Notes under the pieces: model-generated
The model's input: the letters and a program-made list of their open reading frames with translations, nothing else
Told to the model about the DNA's origin: nothing
The model's database searches: none
Shown: piece by piece, positions 27,038 through 35,901 of the stretch
How the letters are laid out: every line of letters begins with the position of its first letter
How positions within the stretch are numbered: position 1 is the stretch's first letter
Position numbers and translations under genes: made by a program
Source of the DNA: Limnohabitans sp. 2KL-51
GTDB lineage: Bacteria; Pseudomonadota; Gammaproteobacteria; Burkholderiales; Burkholderiaceae_C
Direction of reading: 5' to 3'
DNA length: 64,000 bases
NCBI RefSeq assembly: GCF_003063645.1
Contig: NZ_NESJ01000018.1
Location: forward strand, 16,600 to 80,599

Positions 27038-27661
27038 TCAGTTCTCCATGCCCACAACCGTTTTAGGTTTGAAAAACATCGGATAAGCCCTTTGCACCGT
27101 CGGGCTGTCAAAGGCCCAGCTGTGGCATTGGCCCAGGAAATAGGGCGCTTGGGTCATTTCGGGGTGGGGCTGGCCTGCCAGTTCGCGGCGCTGCCATTGG
27201 CCTGAGGGCAGGGTTTGGTAAGCGGCCGTGGCCATGTTGAACAGCATCTCGCGCAGGTGGGTGCAGCCGTCAGTGCCGCCCACATGTTGGTTGATGACCT
27301 TGCGCCAACCCGGGCCCATGGTGCAGCCGATGAGTTTGTGCATGTTGTGTGGCGCGCCGGTGCATTCGGCGTGCGGGATGTCGTCCATGGAGGTGGCGAT
27401 GTCCTGGATGACCATTTGGTTGTTGAGCGTGACGCGGATTTTCAGGCCGTGAATTGGCTCATGGCCAGGGAAAAGCCGTTCGTTGGGCACCTGAAAACTG
27501 AAGGTCTTGACGTCGGTCAGTTCGGCTTCGATGTCCCACAGACCGTCTTCGCGGTCAAAGCCTTGGTACACCACGGTTCGCGTATGTGACAGTTTTCGGG
27601 GGGAGGGTGGTGGAAGTGCCAATGGAATTCTCGTGGGTCTGATGTTGAATCTCTGGATCAT
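27038..27661 (-). CDS. DUF2889 domain protein
   Basis: A 207-aa protein matching DUF2889 (segments RTVVYQGFDREDGLWDIEAE, IHGLKIRVTLNNQMVI, HAECTGAPHNMHKLIGCTMG and GGTDGCTHLREMLFNMATAAYQT). The family is uncharacterised and frequently sits next to catabolic acyl-CoA ligases and hydroxylases. The conserved Cys/His residues in GCTHL and GCTMG suggest a metal or catalytic site, but this is inference. ATG 27661 is only 21 bp from the divergent acyl-CoA ligase start, so the promoters must overlap each other's coding or leader sequence. Confidence 0.85.
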   Translation of the reverse strand: MIQRFNIRPTRIPLALPPPSPRKLSHTRTVVYQGFDREDGLWDIEAELTDVKTFSFQVPNERLFPGHEPIHGLKIRVTLNNQMVIQDIATSMDDIPHAECTGAPHNMHKLIGCTMGPGWRKVINQHVGGTDGCTHLREMLFNMATAAYQTLPSGQWQRRELAGQPHPEMTQAPYFLGQCHSWAFDSPTVQRAYPMFFKPKTVVGMEN

Positions 27662-27682
27662 ATCGATGCAGGAGCCAGACCC

Positions 27683-29254
27683 ATGTCGCCCGTTACCCAG
27701 ACCGCCATCCACCCCGCCGTTCGCCGCCAAACGATTGCCGATGCCTTGCGACGCACGGCGATTCGCTTGCCCACCAAAACCGGCATCGTTTGTGGCGCGA
27801 CCACCTGGACCTATGCCGAGTTCGATGCGCTGGTGACGCGCCTGTGCGCAGGCCTGGCCAGCATCGGTGTGGCCGAGGGCGACAAGGTGGCGGTGCTGGC
27901 CCGCAACTCGCACGGTTTTGCCGCGTTGCGCTTTGCGCTGGCCCGCCGGGGTGCGGTCATGGTGCCCATCAACTTCATGCTCAAGGCCGAAGAGGTGGCT
28001 TACATCCTGCGGCACGCCGGCGCCCAAACGTTGGCCACCGACAGCGGCCTGGCCGAGCTGGCACAGGCCGCCAGCAAACTGGACACAAAAGTCGAGCAGT
28101 TCATCTGGCTGCCTTCTGAAGATCCGAGCCAGAACGTGCCGGGCATGCACAGCTTTGACACGCTGGCCAACTGCCAGGATGCGCTGCCCGATGTGCAACT
28201 GGGCAGTTATGACGTGGCGCAGATCGTCTACACCAGCGGCACCGAATCGTCGCCCAAAGGCGCACAGCTCACGCACGATGCGGTGCTGTGGCAATACGTC
28301 AGCTGCGTGATCGACGCCGAAATTGCCGAGCAGGATGTAGCCCTGCACGCGCTGCCGCTGTACCACTGCGCCCAGCTCGATGTGTTCTTTGGCCCGGCCA
28401 TTTACATGGGCAGCACCAACGTGATCACGTCCAAACCCACCCCCGACAACCTGCTGCCCATGCTCGAAAAGTTTGGCATCACCAGCTTCTTTGCACCGCC
28501 CACGGTGTGGATTGCGCTGCTGCGCTCGCCGCTGATGGATGTGGACAAGCTCTCCCAATTGGCCAAGGGCTACTACGGCGCATCCATCATGCCGGTGGAG
28601 GTGCTCAAAGAGTTGGCTTCGCGACTGCCCAAGGTGCGTTTATGGAATCTGTACGGCCAGACTGAAATCGCCCCGTTGGCCACCCTGCTCGGCCCAGAGG
28701 ATCAGCTGCGCAAACTGGGTTCATGCGGCAAGGCGGTGCGCAACGTCGAAACCCGCGTGGTGAACGACGACATGCAGGATGTGGCCGTGGGCGAGGTCGG
28801 CGAGATCGTGCACCGCTCGCCACATTTGATGCTGGGCTATTACCACGACGACGAGCGCACCCAGGCGGCGTTTGAGGGCGACTGGTTCCACAGCGGAGAT
28901 CTGGGCACCCTCGACGAGGAGGGCTATATCTCTGTGGTGGACCGCAAGAAGGACATGATCAAGTCCGGCGGCGAAAACGTGGCCAGCCGCGAGGTCGAAG
29001 AAATGATTTACCGCCTGCCGCAGGTGAGCGAAGTGGCGGTGATTGGCTTGCCTGACCCCAAGTGGGTGGAGGCGGTGACAGCGGTGGTGGTGGTCAAGGC
29101 CGGGCAGAACTTGGACGAGGCCGCGGTGATCGCCCACTGCGCCCAGCACATGGCCGGTTTCAAGTGCCCTAAACGCGTGGTCTTCACCGACACACTGCCT
29201 AAGAACCCGAGCGGCAAACTGCTCAAGCGGGATTTGCGCTTGCGCTACGCGTGA
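27683..29254 (+). CDS. Acyl-CoA synthetase (AMP-forming fatty/aryl acid CoA ligase)
   Basis: A 523-aa ANL-superfamily ligase. The AMP-binding loop is YTSGTESSPKGAQLTHDA, followed by NLYGQTE, the hinge motif HSGDLGTLDEEGYISVVDRKKD and the C-terminal catalytic lysine in PKNPSGKLLKRDLR. It activates a carboxylic acid to its CoA thioester via an acyl-adenylate. The chain length or aryl nature cannot be read from sequence. It lies on the same strand just before the 29.5-44.8 kb catabolic operon, but a 234-bp repeat-containing gap and a new promoter separate them. Confidence 0.9.
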   Translation: MSPVTQTAIHPAVRRQTIADALRRTAIRLPTKTGIVCGATTWTYAEFDALVTRLCAGLASIGVAEGDKVAVLARNSHGFAALRFALARRGAVMVPINFMLKAEEVAYILRHAGAQTLATDSGLAELAQAASKLDTKVEQFIWLPSEDPSQNVPGMHSFDTLANCQDALPDVQLGSYDVAQIVYTSGTESSPKGAQLTHDAVLWQYVSCVIDAEIAEQDVALHALPLYHCAQLDVFFGPAIYMGSTNVITSKPTPDNLLPMLEKFGITSFFAPPTVWIALLRSPLMDVDKLSQLAKGYYGASIMPVEVLKELASRLPKVRLWNLYGQTEIAPLATLLGPEDQLRKLGSCGKAVRNVETRVVNDDMQDVAVGEVGEIVHRSPHLMLGYYHDDERTQAAFEGDWFHSGDLGTLDEEGYISVVDRKKDMIKSGGENVASREVEEMIYRLPQVSEVAVIGLPDPKWVEAVTAVVVVKAGQNLDEAAVIAHCAQHMAGFKCPKRVVFTDTLPKNPSGKLLKRDLRLRYA

Positions 29255-29256
29255 AA

Positions 29257-29297
29257 CAGACTGCCGCGTCGCTGCGCTCCTCGCAGTGACGTGAAGA
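29257..29297. repeat. 41-bp interspersed repeat, copy 1
   Basis: Begins CAGACTGCCGCGTCGCTGCG and ends TGACGTGAAGA. It matches 29322-29362 at 39 of 41 positions. Its complement contains GCGAGGAGCGCAGCGACGCG, a widespread short repeat type found between genes of many bacteria. Confidence 0.8.
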
Positions 29298-29321
29298 GTG
29301 TGCTGGAGCGCTAAGGTGAGG

Positions 29322-29362
29322 CAGACTGCCGCATTGCTGCGCTCCTCGCAGTGACGTGAAGA
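29322..29362. repeat. 41-bp interspersed repeat, copy 2
   Basis: Direct repeat of 29257-29297 after 24 bp, with only GCGTC changed to GCATT. The pair fills most of the gap between the acyl-CoA ligase and the GntR regulator. Confidence 0.8.
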
Positions 29363-29445
29363 ATTTGCGATCGCGCGATTTCCAGCGTGCACTGTCCGTA
29401 ACCAAGGGAAATCCCTGATGAAATGTTCTATGCATAAGACCTGAA

Positions 29446-29463
29446 TGTCCCATTGACAGGACA
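29446..29463 (+). promoter_or_regulatory. Probable GntR promoter and operator
   Basis: A consensus -35 TTGACA lies at 29453-29458 and is embedded in the inverted repeat TGTCC-N8-GGACA (29446-29463). The -10 is unclear (CACCAT at 17 bp spacing or CATAAC at 20 bp). The repeat overlaps the -35 and is 25 bp before the regulator ATG, a natural place for autorepression of the regulator and the operon that follows it. Confidence 0.5.
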
Positions 29464-29488
29464 ATAGGACTGTTTCACCATAACGGTC

Positions 29489-30292
29489 ATGGATGCCCAT
29501 CTGCCTTTGCCCAAGTACCACCAGATTTATCTGGTGCTGCGCGAGCAATTGCGCGAGGGTCGTTTCGACCAGGGTTTGCCGGGCGAGTTGGCCTTGATGG
29601 GGCAGTTTGGTGTGGCGCGTGTCACCGTGCGTCGGGCCTTGTCGCAATTGGCTGAAGAGGGCTTGATCCACCGCGAACCCGGACGTGGCACTCGACCCGT
29701 TGCGGCGCGGGCGTTAGAGGTGCAGATGCAGGCCTCCACCATGGCCTCGGGTCAGCAAGCGCGTTTGACGGGTTTGCTCGAGAACCTGGTCACCATGGGC
29801 ATGCGCACCAAGGTCAAGGTGCTGAGTGTCGAGCACATGCGTGCGCCGGTGGATGTGGCGGCAGCATTGAAGTTGCCTGCCAAGACCATGGTTCAAAAAG
29901 CCGAGCGCGTGCGCAGCACGCCCGAGGGTCCCCTGTCGCACATCACCACCTGGGTGCCCGATGCCATTTCTTCGGGGTTTGGCAAGCGCGAATTGGCGCA
30001 AAAGCCCATTTTGGTTTTGCTCGAAGAGTCGGGTGTCAAAGTGGGCCGGGCCGAGCAGACCATCTCGGCACGCTTGGCCGATGTGGGCATGGCCCAACAC
30101 CTGGATGTTTCTGTCGGATCGGCCTTGTTGGCGGTGCGGCGTTTGATTTATGACGAGGACGACCGTCCCGTCCAATGGCTGCATGGTTTGTACCGACCGG
30201 ACCGGTACGAATACCAAATGCAGTTATCCCGCGTTGGCAGCATCGATGCCAAGGTGTGGGTAAGCGAAGAGTTGTCCGCTAACTTTCATTAA
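29489..30292 (+). CDS. GntR-family (HutC/UTRA) transcriptional regulator
   Basis: A 267-aa regulator. N-terminal winged helix (about residues 8-75; FGVARVTVRRALSQLAEEGLIHREPGRGT is the recognition region) and a C-terminal UTRA ligand-binding domain (about 95-250). It is the first gene of the catabolic operon: the next gene starts 19 bp after its stop with no room for a separate promoter. The ligand is probably the imported compound or an early intermediate. Start at ATG 29489, 31 bp after a TTGACA. Confidence 0.92.
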   Translation: MDAHLPLPKYHQIYLVLREQLREGRFDQGLPGELALMGQFGVARVTVRRALSQLAEEGLIHREPGRGTRPVAARALEVQMQASTMASGQQARLTGLLENLVTMGMRTKVKVLSVEHMRAPVDVAAALKLPAKTMVQKAERVRSTPEGPLSHITTWVPDAISSGFGKRELAQKPILVLLEESGVKVGRAEQTISARLADVGMAQHLDVSVGSALLAVRRLIYDEDDRPVQWLHGLYRPDRYEYQMQLSRVGSIDAKVWVSEELSANFH

Positions 30293-30311
30293 CTTTTTCA
30301 AGGATGTTCTC

Positions 30312-31514
30312 ATGACCTCACGTCGCACTTTCATGGGCCAGTCCGCTGCTGCGGCCTCGGCTCTCGCTTTTCCTTTGGTCGGCGGGGCGCAGCCCAAGCC
30401 CATCAAAGTGGGTGTTTTGCACCCCGTCACCGGTGCCTTGGCTTACTCGGGGCAGCAGTGCCGCATGGGCGCATTGATGGCGATTGAGGACATCAACAAG
30501 GCTGGCGGCATCAAGTCGCTGGGCGGCGCCAAGATCGAAGCCATGCTGGGCGACGCGCAGTCCAACCCGCAAGCGGGCACGGCCGAAATCGAGAAGATGA
30601 ACGAAGCCGGTGTGAGCGCTGTGGTGGGGGCCTTTGCCTCGGCCATTTGCCTGGCCACCACCCAAGCGGCTGCCAAATACAACTTGCCCCATGTGGTGGA
30701 CGTCGGTGTGGCCGATCAGATCGTCGAGCGCGGCCTGAAAAACACCTTCCGCTTTGGCCCCGGCTACAAAAAGTGCGCCGAAGTGGCCGTGTCCAGCCTG
30801 CACGTTTTGAACACCGCTGCAGGCAAGCCCGCCCGCACCGTGATGATCGTGCATGAAGAGTCTTTGTTCGGCACAGGCACCGCCAACTTGCTGGCCAAAG
30901 AACTGCCCGGCTACGGCTACGAGGTGAAAGAAGTCATCAAGCACGCCAACCCCACGCGTGACTTCAACAACATCGCGCTGCGCATCAAGCAGGTCAACCC
31001 CGACATCCTGATCCCGGCCAACTACTACAACGAATACGCACTCTTGGTGCGCACTTTGCAGCAGCAAAAAATCACGCCCAAGGCCATCTATTCAGTGTTG
31101 GGCGGCGCAGCTTCAAGCTACAAGTTCGTCAAGGAGTTTCCAGAAGCGGCCAACGGCATCATCGACTGCAACCATTGGTTCAACCCCAAGGACAAGCGCT
31201 CGGCCGAGTTGCGCAAGCGCGTGGAAGCACAGGGCCAGTTCTTCAGCTACGAAGTGTTCATGACCTACACCGCCATGATGCTGCTGGCCGATGCCATTGA
31301 GCGCGCCAAGTCCACTGACCGCGCGGCCATCATCGATGCGTTGGCTTCGAGCAAGTTCTCGAACCACATCATGCCCTACGGCCCCACGCAGTTTGTCAAT
31401 GGTCAGAACATGGGCGCGCAGCCCCTGATGACCCAGGTCTACAAAGGCGACATCAAGGTGATCGTGCCGCGCGATTACCGTGAAATTGAACCGATCTTCC
31501 CGCTCAAGGGCTGA
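30312..31514 (+). CDS. ABC transporter periplasmic substrate-binding protein (Leu/Ile/Val-type)
   Basis: A 400-aa type I periplasmic binding protein (Peripla_BP_6). The N-terminus MTSRRTFMGQSAAAASALAF is a twin-arginine-like or Sec signal, with cleavage probably near residue 25. The mature part starts KPIKVGVLHPVTGALAYSG. It delivers the substrate to the LivHMGF-type importer encoded next. HAAT-type receptors of this branch bind amides, urea, aromatic acids or branched amino acids, so the name does not imply leucine transport here. An AAGGA ribosome-binding site precedes the ATG. Confidence 0.93.
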   Translation: MTSRRTFMGQSAAAASALAFPLVGGAQPKPIKVGVLHPVTGALAYSGQQCRMGALMAIEDINKAGGIKSLGGAKIEAMLGDAQSNPQAGTAEIEKMNEAGVSAVVGAFASAICLATTQAAAKYNLPHVVDVGVADQIVERGLKNTFRFGPGYKKCAEVAVSSLHVLNTAAGKPARTVMIVHEESLFGTGTANLLAKELPGYGYEVKEVIKHANPTRDFNNIALRIKQVNPDILIPANYYNEYALLVRTLQQQKITPKAIYSVLGGAASSYKFVKEFPEAANGIIDCNHWFNPKDKRSAELRKRVEAQGQFFSYEVFMTYTAMMLLADAIERAKSTDRAAIIDALASSKFSNHIMPYGPTQFVNGQNMGAQPLMTQVYKGDIKVIVPRDYREIEPIFPLKG

Positions 31515-31541
31515 TCCGGTTTGTTGAACTGAAAGATCCCG

Positions 31542-32414
31542 ATGCTGGACTTCAACATCCTGTTTCCTTCGGTGCTGAACGGCATCACCACCGGTGCCGT
31601 CTATGCGCTGATCGCGCTGGGCCTCACGCTCATTTATGGCGTTTTGCACATCATCAATTTCGCGCATGGCGCGTCTTTGATGGTGGCGCTGTATGGCGTG
31701 TACATGTTGAAGCAACACTTCGGGGTCGATCCCTACATGGCCCTGCCCATCATGGTGCCTGCCATGTTTGTGCTGGGCTACGCGCTGCAGCGCGGCGTCA
31801 TCAACCGGGCCAGCCATGGCAAGGATGAAAACATCTTGCTCGTCACGTTGGGCATTTCTATCGTGCTGGAAAACCTGGCGCTGCTGTTTTTCAAATCTGA
31901 CACGCGCACCATTGAAACGGCCTACACCTTGACCACCGTCGAAATTGGCCCAGCCTTCATCGCCTTGCCCAAACTGGTGTCTTTTGCTGGTGCTTTGGTG
32001 GTGTCGGCCGTGATGCTGCTCATCGTGCAAAAAACCGATCTGGGCCGGGCCATTCGTGCCGTGTCCAAAGAGAAGCAAGGTGCACGTTTGATGGGCATCG
32101 ATGTGGACCATGTGTACGCGATGTGCTTTGGCTTGGGGCTGGCCAGTCTGGGCGCTGCGGCCTGTTTTTTGATGCCGGCCTATTACGTCAACCCGCAGGT
32201 GGGCAATGGTTTTGTGCTGGTGGCCTTCACCATCGTGGTGCTGGGCGGTATGGGCAGTTTTGCCGGAGCCTTGCTGGGCGGTTTGCTGATTGGTGTGGTC
32301 GAGTCGCTGGGCGGTTTGCTGCTGGGTGAATCGCTGGGTCAAGTGGGCATTTTTGTGATTTTCATTGTGGTGCTCTTGCTGCGGCCGCAAGGATTTTTTG
32401 GAGCGAAGGCATGA
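31542..32414 (+). CDS. livH: Branched-chain amino acid-type ABC transporter permease LivH
   Basis: A 290-aa inner-membrane permease with about eight hydrophobic helices and the LivH signatures NGITTGAVYALIALGLTLIYG at the N-terminus and VVLGGMGSFAGALLGGLLIG near the C-terminus. It pairs with LivM to form the channel. The stop overlaps the LivM start by 4 bp. Substrate follows from the receptor, not from this protein. Confidence 0.94.
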   Translation: MLDFNILFPSVLNGITTGAVYALIALGLTLIYGVLHIINFAHGASLMVALYGVYMLKQHFGVDPYMALPIMVPAMFVLGYALQRGVINRASHGKDENILLVTLGISIVLENLALLFFKSDTRTIETAYTLTTVEIGPAFIALPKLVSFAGALVVSAVMLLIVQKTDLGRAIRAVSKEKQGARLMGIDVDHVYAMCFGLGLASLGAAACFLMPAYYVNPQVGNGFVLVAFTIVVLGGMGSFAGALLGGLLIGVVESLGGLLLGESLGQVGIFVIFIVVLLLRPQGFFGAKA

Positions 32415-33388
32415 AAGACTTTCGCAACATCGTTCTGTTTGTTTTGATCGTAGGCGCGGTGCCATTTTTTACACAATCTGGCGTGATGCTCAACTTTGTG
32501 ATGACCGCTTTGTACGCGTGCTTGCTGTCGCAAGCTTGGAATGTGCTGGGTGGTTTTGGGGGACAGTTTTCGTTTGGCCATGCTTTGTTTTTCGGCACCG
32601 GCGCTTATGTGCAGGCCATTGCGCAAATGCAGTGGGGCCTGAGCCCCTGGGTGGCTTTGCCTCTGGCCATGGTGTTTGCGGCGGCCGTGGGGGCCTTTGT
32701 GGGCGCGGCCTCGTTCCGCTATGGACTCAAGGGCTCTTACTTTGCTCTGGTGACTCTGGCCTTTGCCGAGGTGTTCCGAATTTTGGCCACTTCGGTGCCC
32801 TTTACCGGTGCGGGTGTGGGCCTGATGTTGCCGCTCAAAGAGTCGGCGGCCAACATGCAGTTTGGCAACCGCGCCGGTTTCATCTGGCTGATGCTGGGCC
32901 TGGTCACGTTGGCGCTGTGCATCACGGCATGGCTGCGCCATTCGCGCTTTGGCGCTTACCTGCAGGCTGTGCGTGACAACGAAGACGCGGCCCGCGCCAT
33001 TGGAGTCAACCCCTTCAGCGTCAAGTTGATTGCTACCGTTTTGTCGGGTGGCTTGATGGGCGCAGCCGGGGCGTTTTATGTGCAGGTGTTCCAGTACATC
33101 GACCCGGGCATTGCCTTTGGGGCGCACACCTCGGTCGAGGCCCTGGTGGGCGCGATCGTGGGCGGCATGGGCACGCTGTGGGGACCGCTCTTGGGGGCGG
33201 TGAGTCTGCACATACTGGCCGATGTCACGCGCAATTTGTTCGGTCAACTGCCGGGCATCAACATGGTGATTTATGGCGTGGTGTTGATCGTGATTGTGAT
33301 GTTCTTGCCGCGTGGCATTGCGGGGCTGGGCACCATCACGCCGCTGCAGTGGCTGCGCGGCCAGAAGTCTGACGGAGACAAACCATGA
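32411..33388 (+). CDS. livM: Branched-chain amino acid-type ABC transporter permease LivM
   Basis: A 325-aa inner-membrane permease of the LivM type, with about nine hydrophobic segments, SQAWNVLGGFGGQFSFGHALFFG near the N-terminus and VEALVGAIVGGMGTLWGPLLGA near the C-terminus. Overlaps livH and livG by 4 bp each (ATGA), indicating coupled translation of the importer. Confidence 0.94.
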   Translation: MKDFRNIVLFVLIVGAVPFFTQSGVMLNFVMTALYACLLSQAWNVLGGFGGQFSFGHALFFGTGAYVQAIAQMQWGLSPWVALPLAMVFAAAVGAFVGAASFRYGLKGSYFALVTLAFAEVFRILATSVPFTGAGVGLMLPLKESAANMQFGNRAGFIWLMLGLVTLALCITAWLRHSRFGAYLQAVRDNEDAARAIGVNPFSVKLIATVLSGGLMGAAGAFYVQVFQYIDPGIAFGAHTSVEALVGAIVGGMGTLWGPLLGAVSLHILADVTRNLFGQLPGINMVIYGVVLIVIVMFLPRGIAGLGTITPLQWLRGQKSDGDKP

Positions 33389-34161
33389 GCACGCTGCTGC
33401 AGATCGACGGCGTGGGCAAATCCTTTGGCGGCCTGAAGGCCGTGCAAAACGTGAGCCTGTCGGTGACCGAAGGGTGCTTGAGCGCCTTGATTGGCCCCAA
33501 CGGCGCGGGCAAGACCACCTTGTTCGCGCTCATGTCTGGATTCCTGATCCCCGACACAGGCAAGGTCGTATTCGACGGTCAAGACATCACCGGCCAGCCG
33601 CCGCACCTGAACGCCCGCATGGGCTTGACGCGCACGTTCCAGATCGTGCAGCCATTTGCCGCGCAGACCGTGCGTGAAAACATCGCGGTGGGGGCGCACC
33701 TGCATTTGCCAAGCCGCGCCGGGGCGCTTGAATTTGCAGAGTCGGTGGCGCAACAGGTGGGTTTGACGCCCCAGCTGGACAAGCTGGCCAGCGACCTGAC
33801 GGTAGCGGGGCGCAAACGGTTGGAATTGGCGCGTGCACTGGCCACGCGTCCGCGCTTGCTGCTGCTCGACGAAGTCTTGGCCGGATTGAACCCACAAGAA
33901 ATTGCCGAGATGATCCCGGTGGTGCAGGGCATTGCCCAAAGCGGCGTGACGGTGCTGATGATCGAACACGTCATGCAAGCGGTGATGAGCCTGGCGCAAG
34001 AGGTGTGGGTGTTGGCGCAGGGGCAGCTGATTGCCCATGGCACACCCGCCGAGGTGACGAACAACAAGGCCGTGGTGGAGGCCTATCTGGGCCACGGTAC
34101 GGCCGAGCGGCTGCAAAAGAATGCGGCCCAAGCCAAGACAGCGCAGGAGGTTCAGGCATGA
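33385..34161 (+). CDS. livG: Branched-chain amino acid-type ABC transporter ATPase LivG
   Basis: A 258-aa ABC ATPase with Walker A GPNGAGKTT, a Q-loop region in MGLTRTFQIVQPF and Walker B LLLLDEVLAGLNPQE. The ABC signature is weakened to TVAGRKRLELARALA, as is usual in LivG. It energises the permease pair. The C-terminal Ala/Gln-rich extension is slightly longer than average. Confidence 0.93.
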   Translation: MSTLLQIDGVGKSFGGLKAVQNVSLSVTEGCLSALIGPNGAGKTTLFALMSGFLIPDTGKVVFDGQDITGQPPHLNARMGLTRTFQIVQPFAAQTVRENIAVGAHLHLPSRAGALEFAESVAQQVGLTPQLDKLASDLTVAGRKRLELARALATRPRLLLLDEVLAGLNPQEIAEMIPVVQGIAQSGVTVLMIEHVMQAVMSLAQEVWVLAQGQLIAHGTPAEVTNNKAVVEAYLGHGTAERLQKNAAQAKTAQEVQA

Positions 34162-34868
34162 GCGCTCTGTTGAATGTGCAGGGCCTCAAATCCGGCTACG
34201 GCGTGGTCGAGGTCTTGCGCGGTGTGGACCTGCAGGTCATGCCCGGCGAGCTGGTGGCGCTGTTGGGCAGCAATGGCGCAGGCAAGACCACGCTCAACCT
34301 CACGCTCAGCGGCCTGGTGGCTGCGCGTGCGGGGCAAGTGGGTTTTGACGGTCAAGACATCACGGGTTGGCACTCTCGCCAGGTGGTCAAGCACGGTTTG
34401 ATTCAGGTGCCGGAAGGCCGCAAGGTCTTCCCCAACCTGAGCGTGCACGAGAACCTGGAGCTGGGGGCCTTCACCCGGGGACGTGAGCGAAAGCTACAAA
34501 ACCTGGACAAGGTTTACGAAACCTTTCCGCGACTGAAAGAGCGTGTGGCGCAGTTGGCCGGCACTTTGAGTGGTGGCGAGCAGCAGATGCTGGCGATTGG
34601 CCGGGGCCTGATGGCTGAGCCGCGCCTGTTGATTCTGGACGAGCCCTCACTGGGTTTGTCGCCCTTGTTGGTGGAAGAGTTGTTTGGCCTGATCTCGCAG
34701 CTGCGCAGCAGCGGCCTGGCGATTTTGCTGGTGGAGCAAAACGTGGGCCAGTCGCTCGACATCGCCGACCGTGCGTATGTGATGGAAAACGGCCAGATCC
34801 GTTTTACCGGGACACCGGCTGAATTATTGGCCAGCGACACGCTTCGCCAAGCCTATTTGGGCATGTGA
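34158..34868 (+). CDS. livF: Branched-chain amino acid-type ABC transporter ATPase LivF
   Basis: A 236-aa ABC ATPase with Walker A GSNGAGKTT, signature LSGGEQQML and Walker B LLILDEPSLGLSP. ATG 34158 overlaps the LivG stop by 4 bp; longer in-frame starts are inside livG. It completes a full five-component importer (receptor, two permeases, two ATPases). A 55-bp gap follows, the largest within the operon after the livK-livH gap class. Confidence 0.94.
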   Translation: MSALLNVQGLKSGYGVVEVLRGVDLQVMPGELVALLGSNGAGKTTLNLTLSGLVAARAGQVGFDGQDITGWHSRQVVKHGLIQVPEGRKVFPNLSVHENLELGAFTRGRERKLQNLDKVYETFPRLKERVAQLAGTLSGGEQQMLAIGRGLMAEPRLLILDEPSLGLSPLLVEELFGLISQLRSSGLAILLVEQNVGQSLDIADRAYVMENGQIRFTGTPAELLASDTLRQAYLGM

Positions 34869-34923
34869 GTCGCATGGTGGGCCATCGTGATTCAGGTGCA
34901 TTGACGCCAACATCGTTTTCTAA

Positions 34924-35901
34924 ATGACAGACCCTATGACTTCACGGCGCCAATTGTTTTTGTCGTTGATTTTTCTGAGCTTGGGCGGGCTGGTGTTGCC
35001 GGCATGGGCTCAACCGCAGCCGCCCATCAAGATTCTGGTGGGTGCGCCTGCAGGCGGCACCACCGACACCATGGCCCGCACATTGGCCATGGTGTTGGGC
35101 ACGCAACTGGGCCGCACGGTGGTGGTCGAGAACAAGCCTGGCGCGGGCGGCAACCTGGCCGCTGACGCGGTCGCCAAGGCCGCGCCCGATGGCAACACGC
35201 TGCTCATGAGTTTTACCAGCCACGCCATCAACGCATCGCTTTACCCCAGTTTGCCGTTTGACCCGGTCAAGGATTTCACGCCGCTGACCATGGTGTCTAC
35301 CTCGCCGTCCATTTTGGTTGCACACCCCAGGTTGCCGGCGAACAACGTGAAAGAGTTGATGGCGCTGGCCAAAACCAAGCCTGGTCAGCTGAACTTTGCC
35401 ATTGGTGCCTTGGGCTCGTCGCTGCACATGGCGGGTGACGCGTTCAAGATGCAGGCGGGCGTGTTCATCGTCAACATCCCATACCGGGGCACGGCCCCTG
35501 CGGTGCAGGATGTGCTGGCCGGTCAGGTGGACCTGATGTTCGCGGCGGTTGGCAATGTGCAGTCGCACATCAAGGCGGGAAAGCTCAAGGCGCTGGGCGT
35601 GACCAGCGCCAAGCGGCTGGCGGCTTTCCCGGATGTGCCCGCCATTGGCGAGAGCTTGCCTGGCTACGAGTCCAGTGCCTGGTTTGGCCTGTTTGCGCCG
35701 GGGCGCATGAATCCCGAGGTGGCCAAAAAGCTGGCCGATGCCGCCCGCGCTGCGGTCCAGTCGCCTGAGGTCAAGCGCCGCATCGAAAACGAAGGCGCCA
35801 CGCCTGTGGGCAATAGCCCTGAAGAATTTTCCCGGTTTGTCGACAGCGAGATCGTGCGCTGGCGCAAGGTGGTGCAGTACGCAGGAGCCAAACCAGAATG
35901 A
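34924..35901 (+). CDS. Bug/TctC-family tripartite tricarboxylate receptor protein
   Basis: A 325-aa periplasmic receptor of the Bug family, with a Sec signal peptide (about residues 5-30, LFLSLIFLSLGGLVLPAWA) and the family signatures PIKILVGAPAGGTTDTMAR, VVENKPGAGGNLAADAVAKA and VNIPYRGTAPAVQDVLAGQVD. Bug receptors bind carboxylates, amides or aromatic acids. No TctA/TctB membrane partners are present, so it may work as a sensor or with a distant permease. An ATG 12 bp downstream is an alternative start. It overlaps the next gene by 4 bp. Confidence 0.92.
   Translation: MTDPMTSRRQLFLSLIFLSLGGLVLPAWAQPQPPIKILVGAPAGGTTDTMARTLAMVLGTQLGRTVVVENKPGAGGNLAADAVAKAAPDGNTLLMSFTSHAINASLYPSLPFDPVKDFTPLTMVSTSPSILVAHPRLPANNVKELMALAKTKPGQLNFAIGALGSSLHMAGDAFKMQAGVFIVNIPYRGTAPAVQDVLAGQVDLMFAAVGNVQSHIKAGKLKALGVTSAKRLAAFPDVPAIGESLPGYESSAWFGLFAPGRMNPEVAKKLADAARAAVQSPEVKRRIENEGATPVGNSPEEFSRFVDSEIVRWRKVVQYAGAKPE

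Noticed and set aside
27662..28558. Minus-strand 5' extension of the DUF2889 frame
   Set aside because: It is antisense to the acyl-CoA ligase, has a His/Gln/Arg-rich shadow composition, and DUF2889 begins at about 27661.
30312..34868. True leucine/isoleucine/valine importer
   Set aside because: The five components are of this ABC class, but the class also moves amides and aromatic acids, and the operon suggests a xenobiotic-like or cyclic substrate.
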